Source: a bacterium (GTDB lineage: Bacteria; Zhuqueibacterota; Zhuqueibacteria; Residuimicrobiales; Oceaniaggregativiventaceae). From it: a stretch of 64,000 nt of DNA. Below, piece by piece: positions 36,110 to 45,767 of this stretch. The stretch lies in NCBI GenBank assembly GCA_029565675.1, contig JAKQNP010000052.1, positions 1 to 64,000 on the forward strand. Reading direction: 5' to 3'. A model generated the notes under the pieces. It saw only the letters and a program-made list of their open reading frames with translations. It made no database searches and had not been told where the DNA came from. The position numbers and the translations under genes were made by a program. Within the stretch, counting starts at the first letter, position 1. Each line of letters begins with the position of its first letter.

Positions 36110-37036
36110 CTAAAAAGAGAGTCCAATACCAACCCGATGTGCGCCGCCCAAGAGCGAATAGTCGCTGTAGGAATAGTCGAATCGTGCCTGACTTCCCACG
36201 ACGGGCACCTGAATGCCGCCGCCGAAGGTAAATTTGGCAATTTCGTGGTTCAAATTGTAACCGCCCCGCAGAAACAACAACTCTTTCAGCGCCCATTCCA
36301 TGCCCAACAAGCCAATCGGCACACCATCATTGGGTTTGATGGCATTGACGCTGACCAAAAGTTGTTGATTCGGAAGCTGCAAGGCGTTCATGCTCATGCC
36401 AAATGTAAAGTTGGTCGGCGGCGGATAGGATTCATTGACAAATTTGATTTCCGAGCCAAAATTTGCGATTTTCATGCCGAAGCGAAAACCGCGATAGTCG
36501 GTGCGATAGAGAACCGCAATGTCGGCGGTCACTGCACTGGCGGTAAAGTCAGAGTAAAGGGAGAGATGAATGGTGTTGATCGAGCCGCCGATCGAAACCC
36601 GGTCGGTGAGAAAGCGCGAATAGGCCAAACCGATGCGATAATTGCCGGCATAGAAGGATTCCCCCGTGCCGTCCGGCTGCAAGGGCGTGGTCACAAACAT
36701 CTCGTCGGTATAGAGAGCGGTAATCGAGACGGCAAACGTGCCCACAAGGTCATTTACAGTATAGGCGCCTGCAACATAGTCATGGCGGATGTCGGCAAAC
36801 CATTCGGTGTGGGTAAAGGCCAGGTCCATTCTGGGGATCCAGGCAAGGGCAGCGGGATTGTAATAGGCGGCTTCAGCCCCTTCGACCACACTGATATAAG
36901 CCCCTCCCATGGCGGCCGCACGCGGACTGGTTTCGATCTTTAAAAATTGCGCGTCGGTGCTGCCGGGGCGCTCATACTGTCCGTATGCCGTGACCAGCAT
37001 GGATAAAAGCAGAATGAGGACGATTCTTTGCAACAT
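36110..37036 (-). CDS. PorV/PorQ-like outer-membrane beta-barrel protein
   Basis: A 308-residue exported protein. FLKIETSPRAAAMGGAYISV and AAYYNPAALA are typical of the PorV/UPF0164 group of FadL-like barrels, whose Bacteroidetes members shuttle T9SS cargo to the attachment complex. Alternating hydrophobic beta strands continue to a C-terminal GIGLSF. The start is the ATG of MLQRIV with GGGAG upstream. It sits directly between four T9SS cargo genes (two on each side), suggesting a dedicated cargo shuttle for this locus. Confidence 0.78.
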   Translation of the reverse strand: MLQRIVLILLLSMLVTAYGQYERPGSTDAQFLKIETSPRAAAMGGAYISVVEGAEAAYYNPAALAWIPRMDLAFTHTEWFADIRHDYVAGAYTVNDLVGTFAVSITALYTDEMFVTTPLQPDGTGESFYAGNYRIGLAYSRFLTDRVSIGGSINTIHLSLYSDFTASAVTADIAVLYRTDYRGFRFGMKIANFGSEIKFVNESYPPPTNFTFGMSMNALQLPNQQLLVSVNAIKPNDGVPIGLLGMEWALKELLFLRGGYNLNHEIAKFTFGGGIQVPVVGSQARFDYSYSDYSLLGGAHRVGIGLSF

Positions 37037-37213
37037 GGCGTCAACTCCCGTTAACCATAAACAATGACTCAAAGGCGTTCTGAACAGATACGCCTCTTGT
37101 TCAACCCTTTTTGTCTAAGAAACCAGACCAATCGCAACAAAGCCTGGTAATTTGATGATCGGATGCCGATTAACGTCGTTCATTTCGACTGGCCCGGCAG
37201 CCGTTCAGCCGAT

Positions 37214-38980
37214 CTATTTGATGATGATGAACTTGCCCGTTTGAACATTGGAGTTGTTCAAATCTTGTACCGTAAAAAGATAAATGCCGCTGGACAAAGC
37301 CTGGCCGATGCTGGAGGTCAAATTCCAGTCTTCAAAGCCTTTGTCGGGATTGTCGTGTCGGATCTGGTCAATCAGATCGCCTGCCAGCGTGTAAATTTTG
37401 ATTTCGCATTTTGCCGGCAGATTGATGAACTGAATGCGTCGATCCTGTTCCATCCATCTGTCACGGCTTCCGCCCGGTTTTTCCCAGGGTGGATTGTAGC
37501 TGTTGTAGCCCAAATCACCGCGATAGGGATTGGGAACCACGGCAACCTTGCCCACGGTCTCCGGTGAGGCAGTACCCGGTATGATCGTGATGGCATTTGC
37601 TTTCAGGCTGGTTTCCTGACTGGGAAACTGGCTTGCCGGGTCGGGTTTGGAGAAAGCGGTCAGGGCGTAATAATACTCGACATTGTTGAGCAAGCCAGTG
37701 TCGACATATTCATATTCCAAGCCGGTGTTATAGCCAATCTCATTGTTCGGAAGATCGTACTCGGCCAAAAGAGTCCAGGGGCCGTCGGTGCTGACCGTAC
37801 TTTTGTACAATCGATAGCCTTCGAAAGGCTGGGCTTCTCCATCGCCGCGATAGGGATCTTGGTACATCTCAGGATTGTTGTCCGGAGTGGGAGGCCAACT
37901 CAGACGGACCATCTTGTTATCGATGCTGTAGCTAAAAGTCGGCACCGGTGGCGGTGAAGGCACGCGAAAATTCTTGCTGGCCAGGAAATCGATGTATTCG
38001 GCATTGGCCAGCAAGCCGTCCATGCCGAATCCCAGCACTTCAGCCATGATAAGATGCAGCGTATCGCCGACTGCGAGACGTGGAATATAGCCGAACGCCA
38101 ACATGATGTGTCCGCGCGCAGGATCGACGCGGTCTTGCATAATCAGGTTTTGCGACATTTCGGCATAGAGGTCGACATCGCGATTGACCAAATTTTCGTG
38201 CTCATAGTATTTCCATGTCCAGATCATGTCTTCATCTTTGGGCTCGATGATTTTATAACCGATCGGGGAAATCGCAGCGCCGTCATTGCCGGCCGCTTCA
38301 TCCTCGGCAACCGTCATCTGCTGGTTGGGAAAAAAATAGACGTATTCATCGATAAAGTTATCTGAGGCGTTGATAGTGCCGATCTCACTGTGCATCCAAA
38401 AAGCGATATAGACATCGACAAGATCGTGCCGGGTAGGTGTAATATAATAGTTGAACAAAATAAACTCATCCAACGGTGCGGAGGACCAGGCATAACTGGT
38501 CTGAATGACGTCGAGGTAGAGTGGCTTGTGGTCATCGATGTTGAGCAGGTTGTAATCGCTGTATTTGCAGACAAAGTCCTGGTCCGAGACGCCGACATAA
38601 CCGGGCCAATAGGGTATGTTGGCCGTATCGCTCTTGCCGACGACCCAGATGGTATCGTCTTCGGCGGCGGTAGGATAGAATTCGTGCGGCGTGTAGTGGG
38701 TTTTGGTCACCGAAACCAGCGTATCACCATCGGGATTGATCGCCCCAATCCACAATCCGCCCTGATAGAGGTGTTCCTCCTTGCTGCCGGGAGGAAATTC
38801 ACAATAGACCAAACCCGGGAAATCGGTCAATGCCGGATCCAGGGTGCCCATATTGGTGAGCACCTGACGCACTTTGCCGACGTTGTGAACTTTATAATCG
38901 AGATTGGTGAATTGCGCAAAAAGGCTGGAGGTCAACAGCAAAATAGATATGACTATTTTTACACCGACTTTCATATTCAT
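37214..38980 (-). CDS. Secreted T9SS protein, copy 2 of tandem paralogues beside SusC
   Basis: A 588-residue protein with a signal peptide, a unique N-terminal region (about 25-345: LDYKVHNVGKVRQVLTNMG, GGLWIGA, YVGVSDQDFVCKY, QTSYAWSSAPLDEFILFNY), an FN3-like domain (about 350-470) and a C-terminal sorting domain (VVPNPYRGD...KFIIIK). The function is not recognised. The same motifs, in the same order, occur in the adjacent gene upstream. Because it follows a SusC-like receptor where SusD would be expected, a surface glycan-capture role is possible. Confidence 0.68.
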   Translation of the reverse strand: MNMKVGVKIVISILLLTSSLFAQFTNLDYKVHNVGKVRQVLTNMGTLDPALTDFPGLVYCEFPPGSKEEHLYQGGLWIGAINPDGDTLVSVTKTHYTPHEFYPTAAEDDTIWVVGKSDTANIPYWPGYVGVSDQDFVCKYSDYNLLNIDDHKPLYLDVIQTSYAWSSAPLDEFILFNYYITPTRHDLVDVYIAFWMHSEIGTINASDNFIDEYVYFFPNQQMTVAEDEAAGNDGAAISPIGYKIIEPKDEDMIWTWKYYEHENLVNRDVDLYAEMSQNLIMQDRVDPARGHIMLAFGYIPRLAVGDTLHLIMAEVLGFGMDGLLANAEYIDFLASKNFRVPSPPPVPTFSYSIDNKMVRLSWPPTPDNNPEMYQDPYRGDGEAQPFEGYRLYKSTVSTDGPWTLLAEYDLPNNEIGYNTGLEYEYVDTGLLNNVEYYYALTAFSKPDPASQFPSQETSLKANAITIIPGTASPETVGKVAVVPNPYRGDLGYNSYNPPWEKPGGSRDRWMEQDRRIQFINLPAKCEIKIYTLAGDLIDQIRHDNPDKGFEDWNLTSSIGQALSSGIYLFTVQDLNNSNVQTGKFIIIK

Positions 38981-38990
38981 CGCCCTTTGC

Positions 38991-40769
38991 TTATTTGATC
39001 ACGATAAATTTGCCCACCTGAACATCGCCGTTGTGCAGATTTCTGACAGAAAACAGATAGATACCGCTGGCGATGGCTTGACCCACAGCTGAGGTCAGGT
39101 TCCAGTTCTCATAGCCGATATCCGGATGGTCATGATTGATCACCTGCACAAGATCGCCGGAGAGCGTATAAATCTTGATCTCAGACCTGGCGGGCAAGTT
39201 GATAAACTGAATCTTGCGATCTTGCTCCATCCAGCGATCGCGGGTGCCTCCCGGTTTTTCCCATGAGGGATTGTAGGAATCGTAGGCGATATCGCCGCGA
39301 TAGGGATTCGGCACCACAGACACAGAGCCAACATTTGCAGGCGGCCGCGTTCCCGGTGTGACAGTACGGGCGTTTTTGGTTTTGCTCGATTCCTGCGAAG
39401 GAAAATTGATGGTCGTATCTGGTTTCGAAAATGCGGTGACCGTATAATAGTATTCGAGATTGTTCAACAGCCCCACATCGCTATAGGAATAGCCGAGGCC
39501 GGTGTTGTTAAACCACCGATTGCCCGGCAGATCGAATTCGGCGAGCAGAGTCCAGGGACCATTTTCGCTCTCAGTGCTCTTGTAGACCCGATAACCCTCG
39601 AAAGGGACCAATTCCTGATCAGCCCTGGCTTCATCCTCATAGGTCTCGGGATCCACCTCCCCACTCTCGGCTTTCCAATTCAGCAGGACGCTCTGGGCAT
39701 CAGCCGTCACCTTTAGCGGAGGCATCGGAGGAGGCGCCGGCACCTGATAATTGCGTTCTTTGAGCCACGAAACGATGGTTTCGGAATGCAGGACTCCTTC
39801 GAGCCCTTCACCCAACAGTTCAGCAACCGAGAACCGCAGGGTATCGCCGACTTGCAAATCGAAAGGCCCGAAGGAGATGATGAATTGCGATCCAACCGAT
39901 TCGAGCTGGTTCTGCATGACGATGCCGGCAGCCATTTCGAGATAGCGCTCGCCGTCACGGCTGGGCGGTGCGCCCATTCCCTGGCCGGAATACCAGTTGA
40001 AGGTCCACCGCAGGCTGTCGGCTGGGTGGTCGTCAGGGGGAAATATTTTAACTCCGATAGGGCTATAGGCATCGCCGTCATCGCGGCCATGGTCATCGGC
40101 CGCCACTCCCAGATGCAGATCCTCGTAGTAGAGCGAATAGTCATCCAGTGCGAATGCCCATGATCCGCCTCGATAGCCGACGTTGCCATCCAACCAGAAC
40201 GCGATATAGGCTTTTTCGAGATGATAGCGGGTCGGAATGATCGTATAGTTGAAGATAATCATGCCGTCGAGAGGCGGTGAACTCCAGGCATAACTCGTTT
40301 GGCGGACATCGACGAAAAGAGGCGTATGGCCGGCAATGTTGGTCAAAGCGTAATCCTGATAGCGGCAGACGAAATCCTGATCAGAGACTGCTGTATAGCC
40401 CATCCAATAGGGGATATCCGCGCGTTCCCCTTTGTTGACGACCCAGACTGTATCCCAGGGTTCACTGGTGGGATAGAACTCGAAAGAAGAGTTCCAGCTG
40501 GTCGTACAGGACACGAGCGTATCGGAGCCGACAAGGGCACCGATCCAGATTCCGCCCTCGCCCACGTGCTCTTCATTGCTGCGCGGCGGATATTCGGAAT
40601 AGATCAGACCCGGATAGTTGGTATAAGCCCGCCACCAGGTTCCCATATTGGTCACCAGCTGACGGACGGATCCGACATTGTGGACTTTATAATCCAGGGT
40701 AGCGCGCTGAGCCACAGCAAATGTGGAAATCAGCGTCAACAACAGAACAATGTAGAGTAAACGTTTCAT
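38991..40769 (-). CDS. Secreted T9SS protein, copy 1 of tandem paralogues beside SusC
   Basis: A 592-residue protein collinear with its neighbour: signal peptide, LDYKVHNVGSVRQLVTNMG, GGIWIGAL, YTAVSDQDFVCRY, QTSYAWSSPPLDGMIIFNY, an FN3-like region, then VVPNPYRGDIAYDSYNPSWEK and a terminal KFIVIK. It lies 9 bases downstream of the TonB receptor gene, so it is the closest partner of that receptor. No enzyme motif is visible. I infer a surface-exposed binding or gating partner. Confidence 0.68.
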   Translation of the reverse strand: MKRLLYIVLLLTLISTFAVAQRATLDYKVHNVGSVRQLVTNMGTWWRAYTNYPGLIYSEYPPRSNEEHVGEGGIWIGALVGSDTLVSCTTSWNSSFEFYPTSEPWDTVWVVNKGERADIPYWMGYTAVSDQDFVCRYQDYALTNIAGHTPLFVDVRQTSYAWSSPPLDGMIIFNYTIIPTRYHLEKAYIAFWLDGNVGYRGGSWAFALDDYSLYYEDLHLGVAADDHGRDDGDAYSPIGVKIFPPDDHPADSLRWTFNWYSGQGMGAPPSRDGERYLEMAAGIVMQNQLESVGSQFIISFGPFDLQVGDTLRFSVAELLGEGLEGVLHSETIVSWLKERNYQVPAPPPMPPLKVTADAQSVLLNWKAESGEVDPETYEDEARADQELVPFEGYRVYKSTESENGPWTLLAEFDLPGNRWFNNTGLGYSYSDVGLLNNLEYYYTVTAFSKPDTTINFPSQESSKTKNARTVTPGTRPPANVGSVSVVPNPYRGDIAYDSYNPSWEKPGGTRDRWMEQDRKIQFINLPARSEIKIYTLSGDLVQVINHDHPDIGYENWNLTSAVGQAIASGIYLFSVRNLHNGDVQVGKFIVIK

Positions 40770-40778
40770 ATCCAGAGC

Positions 40779-43592
40779 CTACCAATCGATTCGAATGCCT
40801 GCTTTTGCGATTCTTCCGGTGGAGAACCTGCGTGGATCAAGATAGCGAAAAATCGTGAAATAATCGTAATACTGTTCGGTCGGCATGATCAGATCACCAT
40901 ACTTGAAAGGTTTGCCGGTCCAATTGTTAAAACCATAGTAGATCGAAACGTTGCGCTGATTGAACACATTGAAAACATCGAGAAAAAAGGAGACCGAAAC
41001 CGGTTTCACGTCGAAGGTTTTGCTGAGTTTGATGTCGGTATTGGCTGTCGAGGGAGCAATGGCTGAATTCTCCTTTTTTTGCGCTTCGACAGGATCCGTG
41101 GTGCCCGGCGTATAGGGAGAACCGGTGCTGAAATTGGAGAGCACCGTCAGGCTCCAATAATCCGGAATTTTCAGGCCAAAAAGCTCGAGCTTTTTCCCTT
41201 TTGGCACCTCAACACTGCCCTGAAAAATGATCTGATGGCGCACGTCCCATTGCAGCGGCCGTTCGCGAATGGGCAGCGGGAAATCGTTGATGCTGCGCAC
41301 ATAATCGTCGAATGCCGAGGATGAATAGCCATTGGCCCACTGAACCGTGTAAGTCAACTTGCCGGAAGTGAGGTTGGCATATCTTTTTTTCAATTCCAAC
41401 TCGAGTCCGCGAGCTCTGCCGTATCCCTTGTTGTCGTGCAATTGCACCGGCAAGCCCAGAGCAGCGCGAAGTTGGGTGGTGCTGACTTGTTGCGAAATGT
41501 CCTTGGTATAACTCTTGATGTCAAATGCCCAATTTTTGCCGAGCCGCCGGGTCAGACCGAATTCATAGAGAATAGTCTGTTCATAGTCTAGGTGCGGATT
41601 GCCGGTAAAAGATCCGGTATAAGGATCGCGGTAATAATAGTGCAGCTCAGGCAGCTGATTGAAGTGGCCATAGGAGAAAAAGACCACGGTATTGACGGAT
41701 ATTGGAAAAGAGATTCCGAAACGGGGGCTGATTTTGTATTTGAACATGCTCCAGTCTGCGCGCAATCCGGTGGCGTTTTCCCAGGCGGTTTTCCAGCTCT
41801 CGTGGTTGACCGTTTCTCCAGGCACAAACCAATCGAACCGCATTCCCGCATTGATGATCAAGCTCTCTTTTTCAAACTTATCCTGCATGTACCAGCCGCC
41901 GATAACCGGAAAGGCTCGGAACACCCATCGGTTTTGCCCGAATTCCGGAAAAGGGCCCGGCGGAGCGATAAATTCGACATCGCGATTGAAGCGATAAGCA
42001 CCATAATTGGAAAGCTTGGTTCCACCGTCCTGGATATCGATATAACTGAGATCATTGTATTTGATTTCGAAACCGGTCTTCACCATATGTTCGCGATGGA
42101 CCTGTGAGGTCAGATCGGCCTTTATGGTAAAGGTCTTGGTGTCATCGTCGCGCCAGACACTCTCATAGCCGCGACCGTCATAAAAGCCGGTCAGCGGTTC
42201 CAGTTGCGGGGCAGATATGCGGGTTCGAATCGAGTCTGGAGCAAAATTAAACTGGGAAATAAAGTCCGCATAGGAATAGGGTACGCCTTCGTGATAGAGC
42301 GTCCAGAAATCTGCAGGCGAATTGCCGTCAAGCGAGCCGCGATAATCGACCAAAAGATAGCCAAAGTTGACGTTATAAAAAGTAGATCTGCTCAGCACGT
42401 GGTTGAGACGAAAATTGAAATTGAGGTTGTTGCGCGAATACTTGATCATATGGTCAGGATAATTGCGCCAAAGCCAATCGAAACGGCTCCATTTTTTCCA
42501 GCTACCATGAAAACTGAATGCGGTCTCGATGTTTTCGCTGATTCCCCAATTTATTTTGCCGTTGAGATTGAGAGCATTGTCCTGTTTTTCGCTCAGCTTC
42601 AGACCAAGAATATCGAGATCGGCCCGCGTTTGCCGATTGTTGTAAGGCGTATTGGTCAGATTGCCATTGCCGGAGATGAAATAATTCATCTTGCCGGGAA
42701 TTTTTATTCCGAGTTTGGGCAATATCGACCGGCTCAAAGGTTCAGGGCCGCCGAGATAAAAAGAAGTATAATGCGTTGATTCATAGTTGCCGAACAAATT
42801 CATCTCATCGCTTTTATACTCGATGCCGCCCATGAACACATCGCTTCCGGATCGGGTGGTGATGTTGACCACACCCGACTGTGCTTGACCGTATTCGGCA
42901 CTGAAAGCGCCGGTGATCAACTCCATTTCCTGCACATCGACGACATTCAGATCGAGGACATCGCGGCCGCCGTAGATCGGATGGGTAATCGGCACGCCAT
43001 CGACCATATAGAGAATTTCACCGCCGCGACCGCCGCGCACATGGATATCCTTCAGACTTTCGTCCCGCACTTGCAGCTGGGTGCCGTCCTCAAGGCTGAT
43101 CATCTGGGGTGCGCCGGACATAATGGTGCCGCCTTGCAGACGAAAAATATCCATGGTATTTTCCATGCCTGGAGTGGATTGAATCTCCTGATTGGAAACC
43201 GAGCGCCTGGTTGCAGTTAGATCCGATTGCAGCAATTCCTGTTCGGCGCGGACGATCAATTCAGGCATTTGCAGTGCGGCCGGCACCAGTTCAAAATTGA
43301 TTCGAATGGTGCGATCGACCTGAATCCGAATATCGGTTATGGTCTGGGGATGGTAGCCCATATAACTCGCTTTCAGAGAGACCACCCCGGGTGGAACCCG
43401 CAGAATAAAATATTCCCCGTCGACATCGGACATGGCGCCCAAATTGGTGCCGACGATAACAATATTGGTACCGATAAGCGGCTCACCGGTGCTCTTGTCG
43501 ATGACGGTCCCCGCTATTTTTCCGGTATTGCCGGCGTAGATGGGAATTGCCGTCATGATCAGCAAGGCGATAAAAATTCGTGCGCACTTCAA
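40779..43592 (-). CDS. TonB-dependent receptor, SusC-like
   Basis: An outer-membrane importer of about 937 residues. An N-terminal CarboxypepD_reg-like domain (GTVIDKSTGEPLIGTNIVIVGT) precedes the plug (about 120-250: DIHVRGGRGGEILYMVDGVPI, EYGQAQSGVVNITTRSG), then a long 22-strand barrel ending in RIDW. It probably imports oligosaccharides. I choose the TTG start because GAGGAG lies seven bases before it; the longer frame uses another TTG. Two lipoprotein genes precede it and two paralogous cargo genes follow. No SusD-type gene is seen. Confidence 0.9.
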   Translation of the reverse strand: MKCARIFIALLIMTAIPIYAGNTGKIAGTVIDKSTGEPLIGTNIVIVGTNLGAMSDVDGEYFILRVPPGVVSLKASYMGYHPQTITDIRIQVDRTIRINFELVPAALQMPELIVRAEQELLQSDLTATRRSVSNQEIQSTPGMENTMDIFRLQGGTIMSGAPQMISLEDGTQLQVRDESLKDIHVRGGRGGEILYMVDGVPITHPIYGGRDVLDLNVVDVQEMELITGAFSAEYGQAQSGVVNITTRSGSDVFMGGIEYKSDEMNLFGNYESTHYTSFYLGGPEPLSRSILPKLGIKIPGKMNYFISGNGNLTNTPYNNRQTRADLDILGLKLSEKQDNALNLNGKINWGISENIETAFSFHGSWKKWSRFDWLWRNYPDHMIKYSRNNLNFNFRLNHVLSRSTFYNVNFGYLLVDYRGSLDGNSPADFWTLYHEGVPYSYADFISQFNFAPDSIRTRISAPQLEPLTGFYDGRGYESVWRDDDTKTFTIKADLTSQVHREHMVKTGFEIKYNDLSYIDIQDGGTKLSNYGAYRFNRDVEFIAPPGPFPEFGQNRWVFRAFPVIGGWYMQDKFEKESLIINAGMRFDWFVPGETVNHESWKTAWENATGLRADWSMFKYKISPRFGISFPISVNTVVFFSYGHFNQLPELHYYYRDPYTGSFTGNPHLDYEQTILYEFGLTRRLGKNWAFDIKSYTKDISQQVSTTQLRAALGLPVQLHDNKGYGRARGLELELKKRYANLTSGKLTYTVQWANGYSSSAFDDYVRSINDFPLPIRERPLQWDVRHQIIFQGSVEVPKGKKLELFGLKIPDYWSLTVLSNFSTGSPYTPGTTDPVEAQKKENSAIAPSTANTDIKLSKTFDVKPVSVSFFLDVFNVFNQRNVSIYYGFNNWTGKPFKYGDLIMPTEQYYDYFTIFRYLDPRRFSTGRIAKAGIRIDW

Positions 43593-43613
43593 AATGTGAC
43601 TCCTCAATAACGG

Positions 43614-45068
43614 TTAATATCCCAAACTGCTCAACACTTCCTGCCCAAGCACCAATGCATCCTGTTTTTCGATAAAAAATATGGGAAATCCGAAAACCAC
43701 TGCATCAAAACTGGTACCGAAATAGCGCAGGCCGCATGGTCGACCGCGGTATTGCCACAAATTGCTGTTGTTTTCATTTTTATAGGTATAGATCGCCTCG
43801 GTAAAACCTGCCCGTGATGGAATGATATTGATCTGATCGAGCTTGCCAAAATAGGGAAAAGCTGTCGCCAGCTTGTTTGCATCGACTTGAATATCGCTAT
43901 AGTCGCCGACGCCGTTGGCACCGATAAAATCGGGCAACGCCACCGTTTCATCCACAATATTGATATGCAAATAGTCGTGAATGAACGTCCCTTCCAGAAA
44001 AGTCAGAGGGAACGGGGTCTTGGGTTCAAAAGATTTCAAAATTCGCCAGCCGCTCATGATCAGATCGCCGCCGGTGTTCAGATAATCCATGATCACCTCG
44101 ATATGGTGCGACAATTTATGGGCATCCGTCGGGTTGCTAAAGGTGTTGTCGGCATGCCAGATGATCATTTGGTAGCGAGCCAAAGTATCTTTGGGCGGAA
44201 TTCCTTTTTGTGAAAAATCCCATGTAAAATTCGAGCCAAACACATCGGAATAGAATTGGTCTACGTCCGCATCGGAATAGGTCACGCCGAACGGGAAACT
44301 GGACTCGATGGTTTCATCGATGATCAGAATCTCGCGGTCGCGAATCGGTCGGATGGTTTTAATGACAGCCGAATCGCCAACGGGATCGACGAGATTGGTG
44401 TTGTCTCGCGAGGTGACGCGAATGGTATGGTTCCCTTCAAGCGGGCTGAAATGTTCAGGCCCTATAAAAACAGTCGTGTCCTGTGTCCACTGCCATGGTC
44501 CATCATCTACAGCCCAGGCATATTCGACCACAGCACCGTTGAAATCGAGATCCTTTGCGGTAAAGGTTATGGGAAGGCCCTGCCACCAATCGGTCACACC
44601 ATCGATGATAAAAAATTGCTGGTCCGGCACGGGCGAAAGCAAGGTGGTAATGGGAAATGTCGTTTGGTAGGTAAAAAACCGTTTTTCAGCCGGTGTCGGA
44701 TCAACTGCCCCTTTATCGTCGATCGCGCGAATTTGAAAGCGTTGATGATTGAGCTCATCGCTCGATTCAAAGGCAATCGTTTGACTTGTCTTGTCGATCC
44801 GTTGCCAGGGTTGGACCAACGAATCCCCAAAATAAATATGCCTGGTGATGTAGCGATACTCAAAGGCAGCAACAAAACCGTCATAATCTTCGCCGTCCCA
44901 GTGCAAAGTAGCCAGGGCAAAGATGGTATCGTTCTCCACCGGAATGTTAGCCAGCGTGGTGTTCGGCTCCAGATTGGCGATTTCCGGTGCGGTCGGCCGT
45001 TCACAAGCCGTGAAGCGAAGGATCATCAACGGCAAAACAATCAAGAGGGAAACTTTGAACGATTTCAT
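43614..45068 (-). CDS. Surface lipoprotein with Ig-like and GATase-like regions
   Basis: The signal ends in FTAC (Cys22), predicting a lipoprotein. Residues about 30-240 look like Ig/FN3-type beta domains typical of surface lipoproteins (LHWDGEDYDGFVAAFEYRY, IRAIDDKGAVDPTPA). About 245-484 resemble a flavodoxin/GATase-like fold (ILIIDETIESS, YQMIIWHADNT, LNTGGDLIMSGW). No catalytic set is clear. It lies six bases upstream of the TonB receptor gene and probably forms part of the same surface complex. Confidence 0.62.
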   Translation of the reverse strand: MKSFKVSLLIVLPLMILRFTACERPTAPEIANLEPNTTLANIPVENDTIFALATLHWDGEDYDGFVAAFEYRYITRHIYFGDSLVQPWQRIDKTSQTIAFESSDELNHQRFQIRAIDDKGAVDPTPAEKRFFTYQTTFPITTLLSPVPDQQFFIIDGVTDWWQGLPITFTAKDLDFNGAVVEYAWAVDDGPWQWTQDTTVFIGPEHFSPLEGNHTIRVTSRDNTNLVDPVGDSAVIKTIRPIRDREILIIDETIESSFPFGVTYSDADVDQFYSDVFGSNFTWDFSQKGIPPKDTLARYQMIIWHADNTFSNPTDAHKLSHHIEVIMDYLNTGGDLIMSGWRILKSFEPKTPFPLTFLEGTFIHDYLHINIVDETVALPDFIGANGVGDYSDIQVDANKLATAFPYFGKLDQINIIPSRAGFTEAIYTYKNENNSNLWQYRGRPCGLRYFGTSFDAVVFGFPIFFIEKQDALVLGQEVLSSLGY

Positions 45069-45077
45069 GGCATACCT

Positions 45078-45683
45078 TCAGTTGGAGTAGGTTACGTCCG
45101 TTATTTCTAACACCGGTCGAAACAAATAACTGTCTTTATATCGGGCTACCGATTCAAATGGACTGATCTGCACCGTTATCTCGGTACGTTTGTTCTCTTC
45201 GACATTAAAATCGGCTTCGAGAGTCTGGGTTGGCGATTCGCCTTCCGGCATTTTCACCGGAATATCGAAATAGCTCAATTTCACCAGATCGCCTTTGATG
45301 CCGAACTGAATGCGATCATAAGAGCCGGGTGGAACGTAAGACTCGAAAATTTTATATTTTGTATATTCATGATCGATGCGTTCGATAATGTTGTAGGTCT
45401 TGTCTTCCTGGCGAGGATTGTCTTTTTCGTTGAACAGGAACGCATAGTTTTTATCAGAAAATACGCGTCCCTGAAAAATCACGGCACCGAAATAGTCCTC
45501 CGGCCCCACGATCAATGTATCGCGGATGATGACGATCAGGGTATCTTGAGGATTGGATTGCAGGGTGATCGTCAGAATACCAGGCATGGGAGACGGTTCG
45601 ACGGAAGTGGTGCAATTGGCAAAATAGCCGACAACAGACAGCAAGGCGATGAGCAAAAAAACGGCTTTCAAGTGTTTGAACAT
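45078..45683 (-). CDS. Small lipoprotein of the SusC-like cluster
   Basis: A 201-residue protein whose signal ends in FANC followed by Thr/Ser-rich residues, predicting a lipoprotein. The rest is beta-rich without recognised motifs. It precedes the larger lipoprotein gene by nine bases and shares its operon, suggesting a structural or sugar-binding role at the membrane. No family can be named. Confidence 0.55.
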   Translation of the reverse strand: MFKHLKAVFLLIALLSVVGYFANCTTSVEPSPMPGILTITLQSNPQDTLIVIIRDTLIVGPEDYFGAVIFQGRVFSDKNYAFLFNEKDNPRQEDKTYNIIERIDHEYTKYKIFESYVPPGSYDRIQFGIKGDLVKLSYFDIPVKMPEGESPTQTLEADFNVEENKRTEITVQISPFESVARYKDSYLFRPVLEITDVTYSN

Positions 45684-45730
45684 GAGCCTTTATCCTTTCA
45701 TGAGCATGCAAAGACCCAGGATAACAATTT

Positions 45731-45756
45731 GGGGCCGGGTCGATTGACCCGACCCC
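45731..45756. other. Intercistronic hairpin after LamG gene
   Basis: An inner CGGGTC/GACCCG stem around GATT is extended by GGGG/CCCC across one mismatch. It lies 12 bases beyond the LamG-protein stop and about 50 bases before the small lipoprotein gene. There is no T-tract, so it may protect the upstream mRNA or cause partial termination rather than end the operon. Confidence 0.5.
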
Positions 45757-45767
45757 ATTTCATGCCC

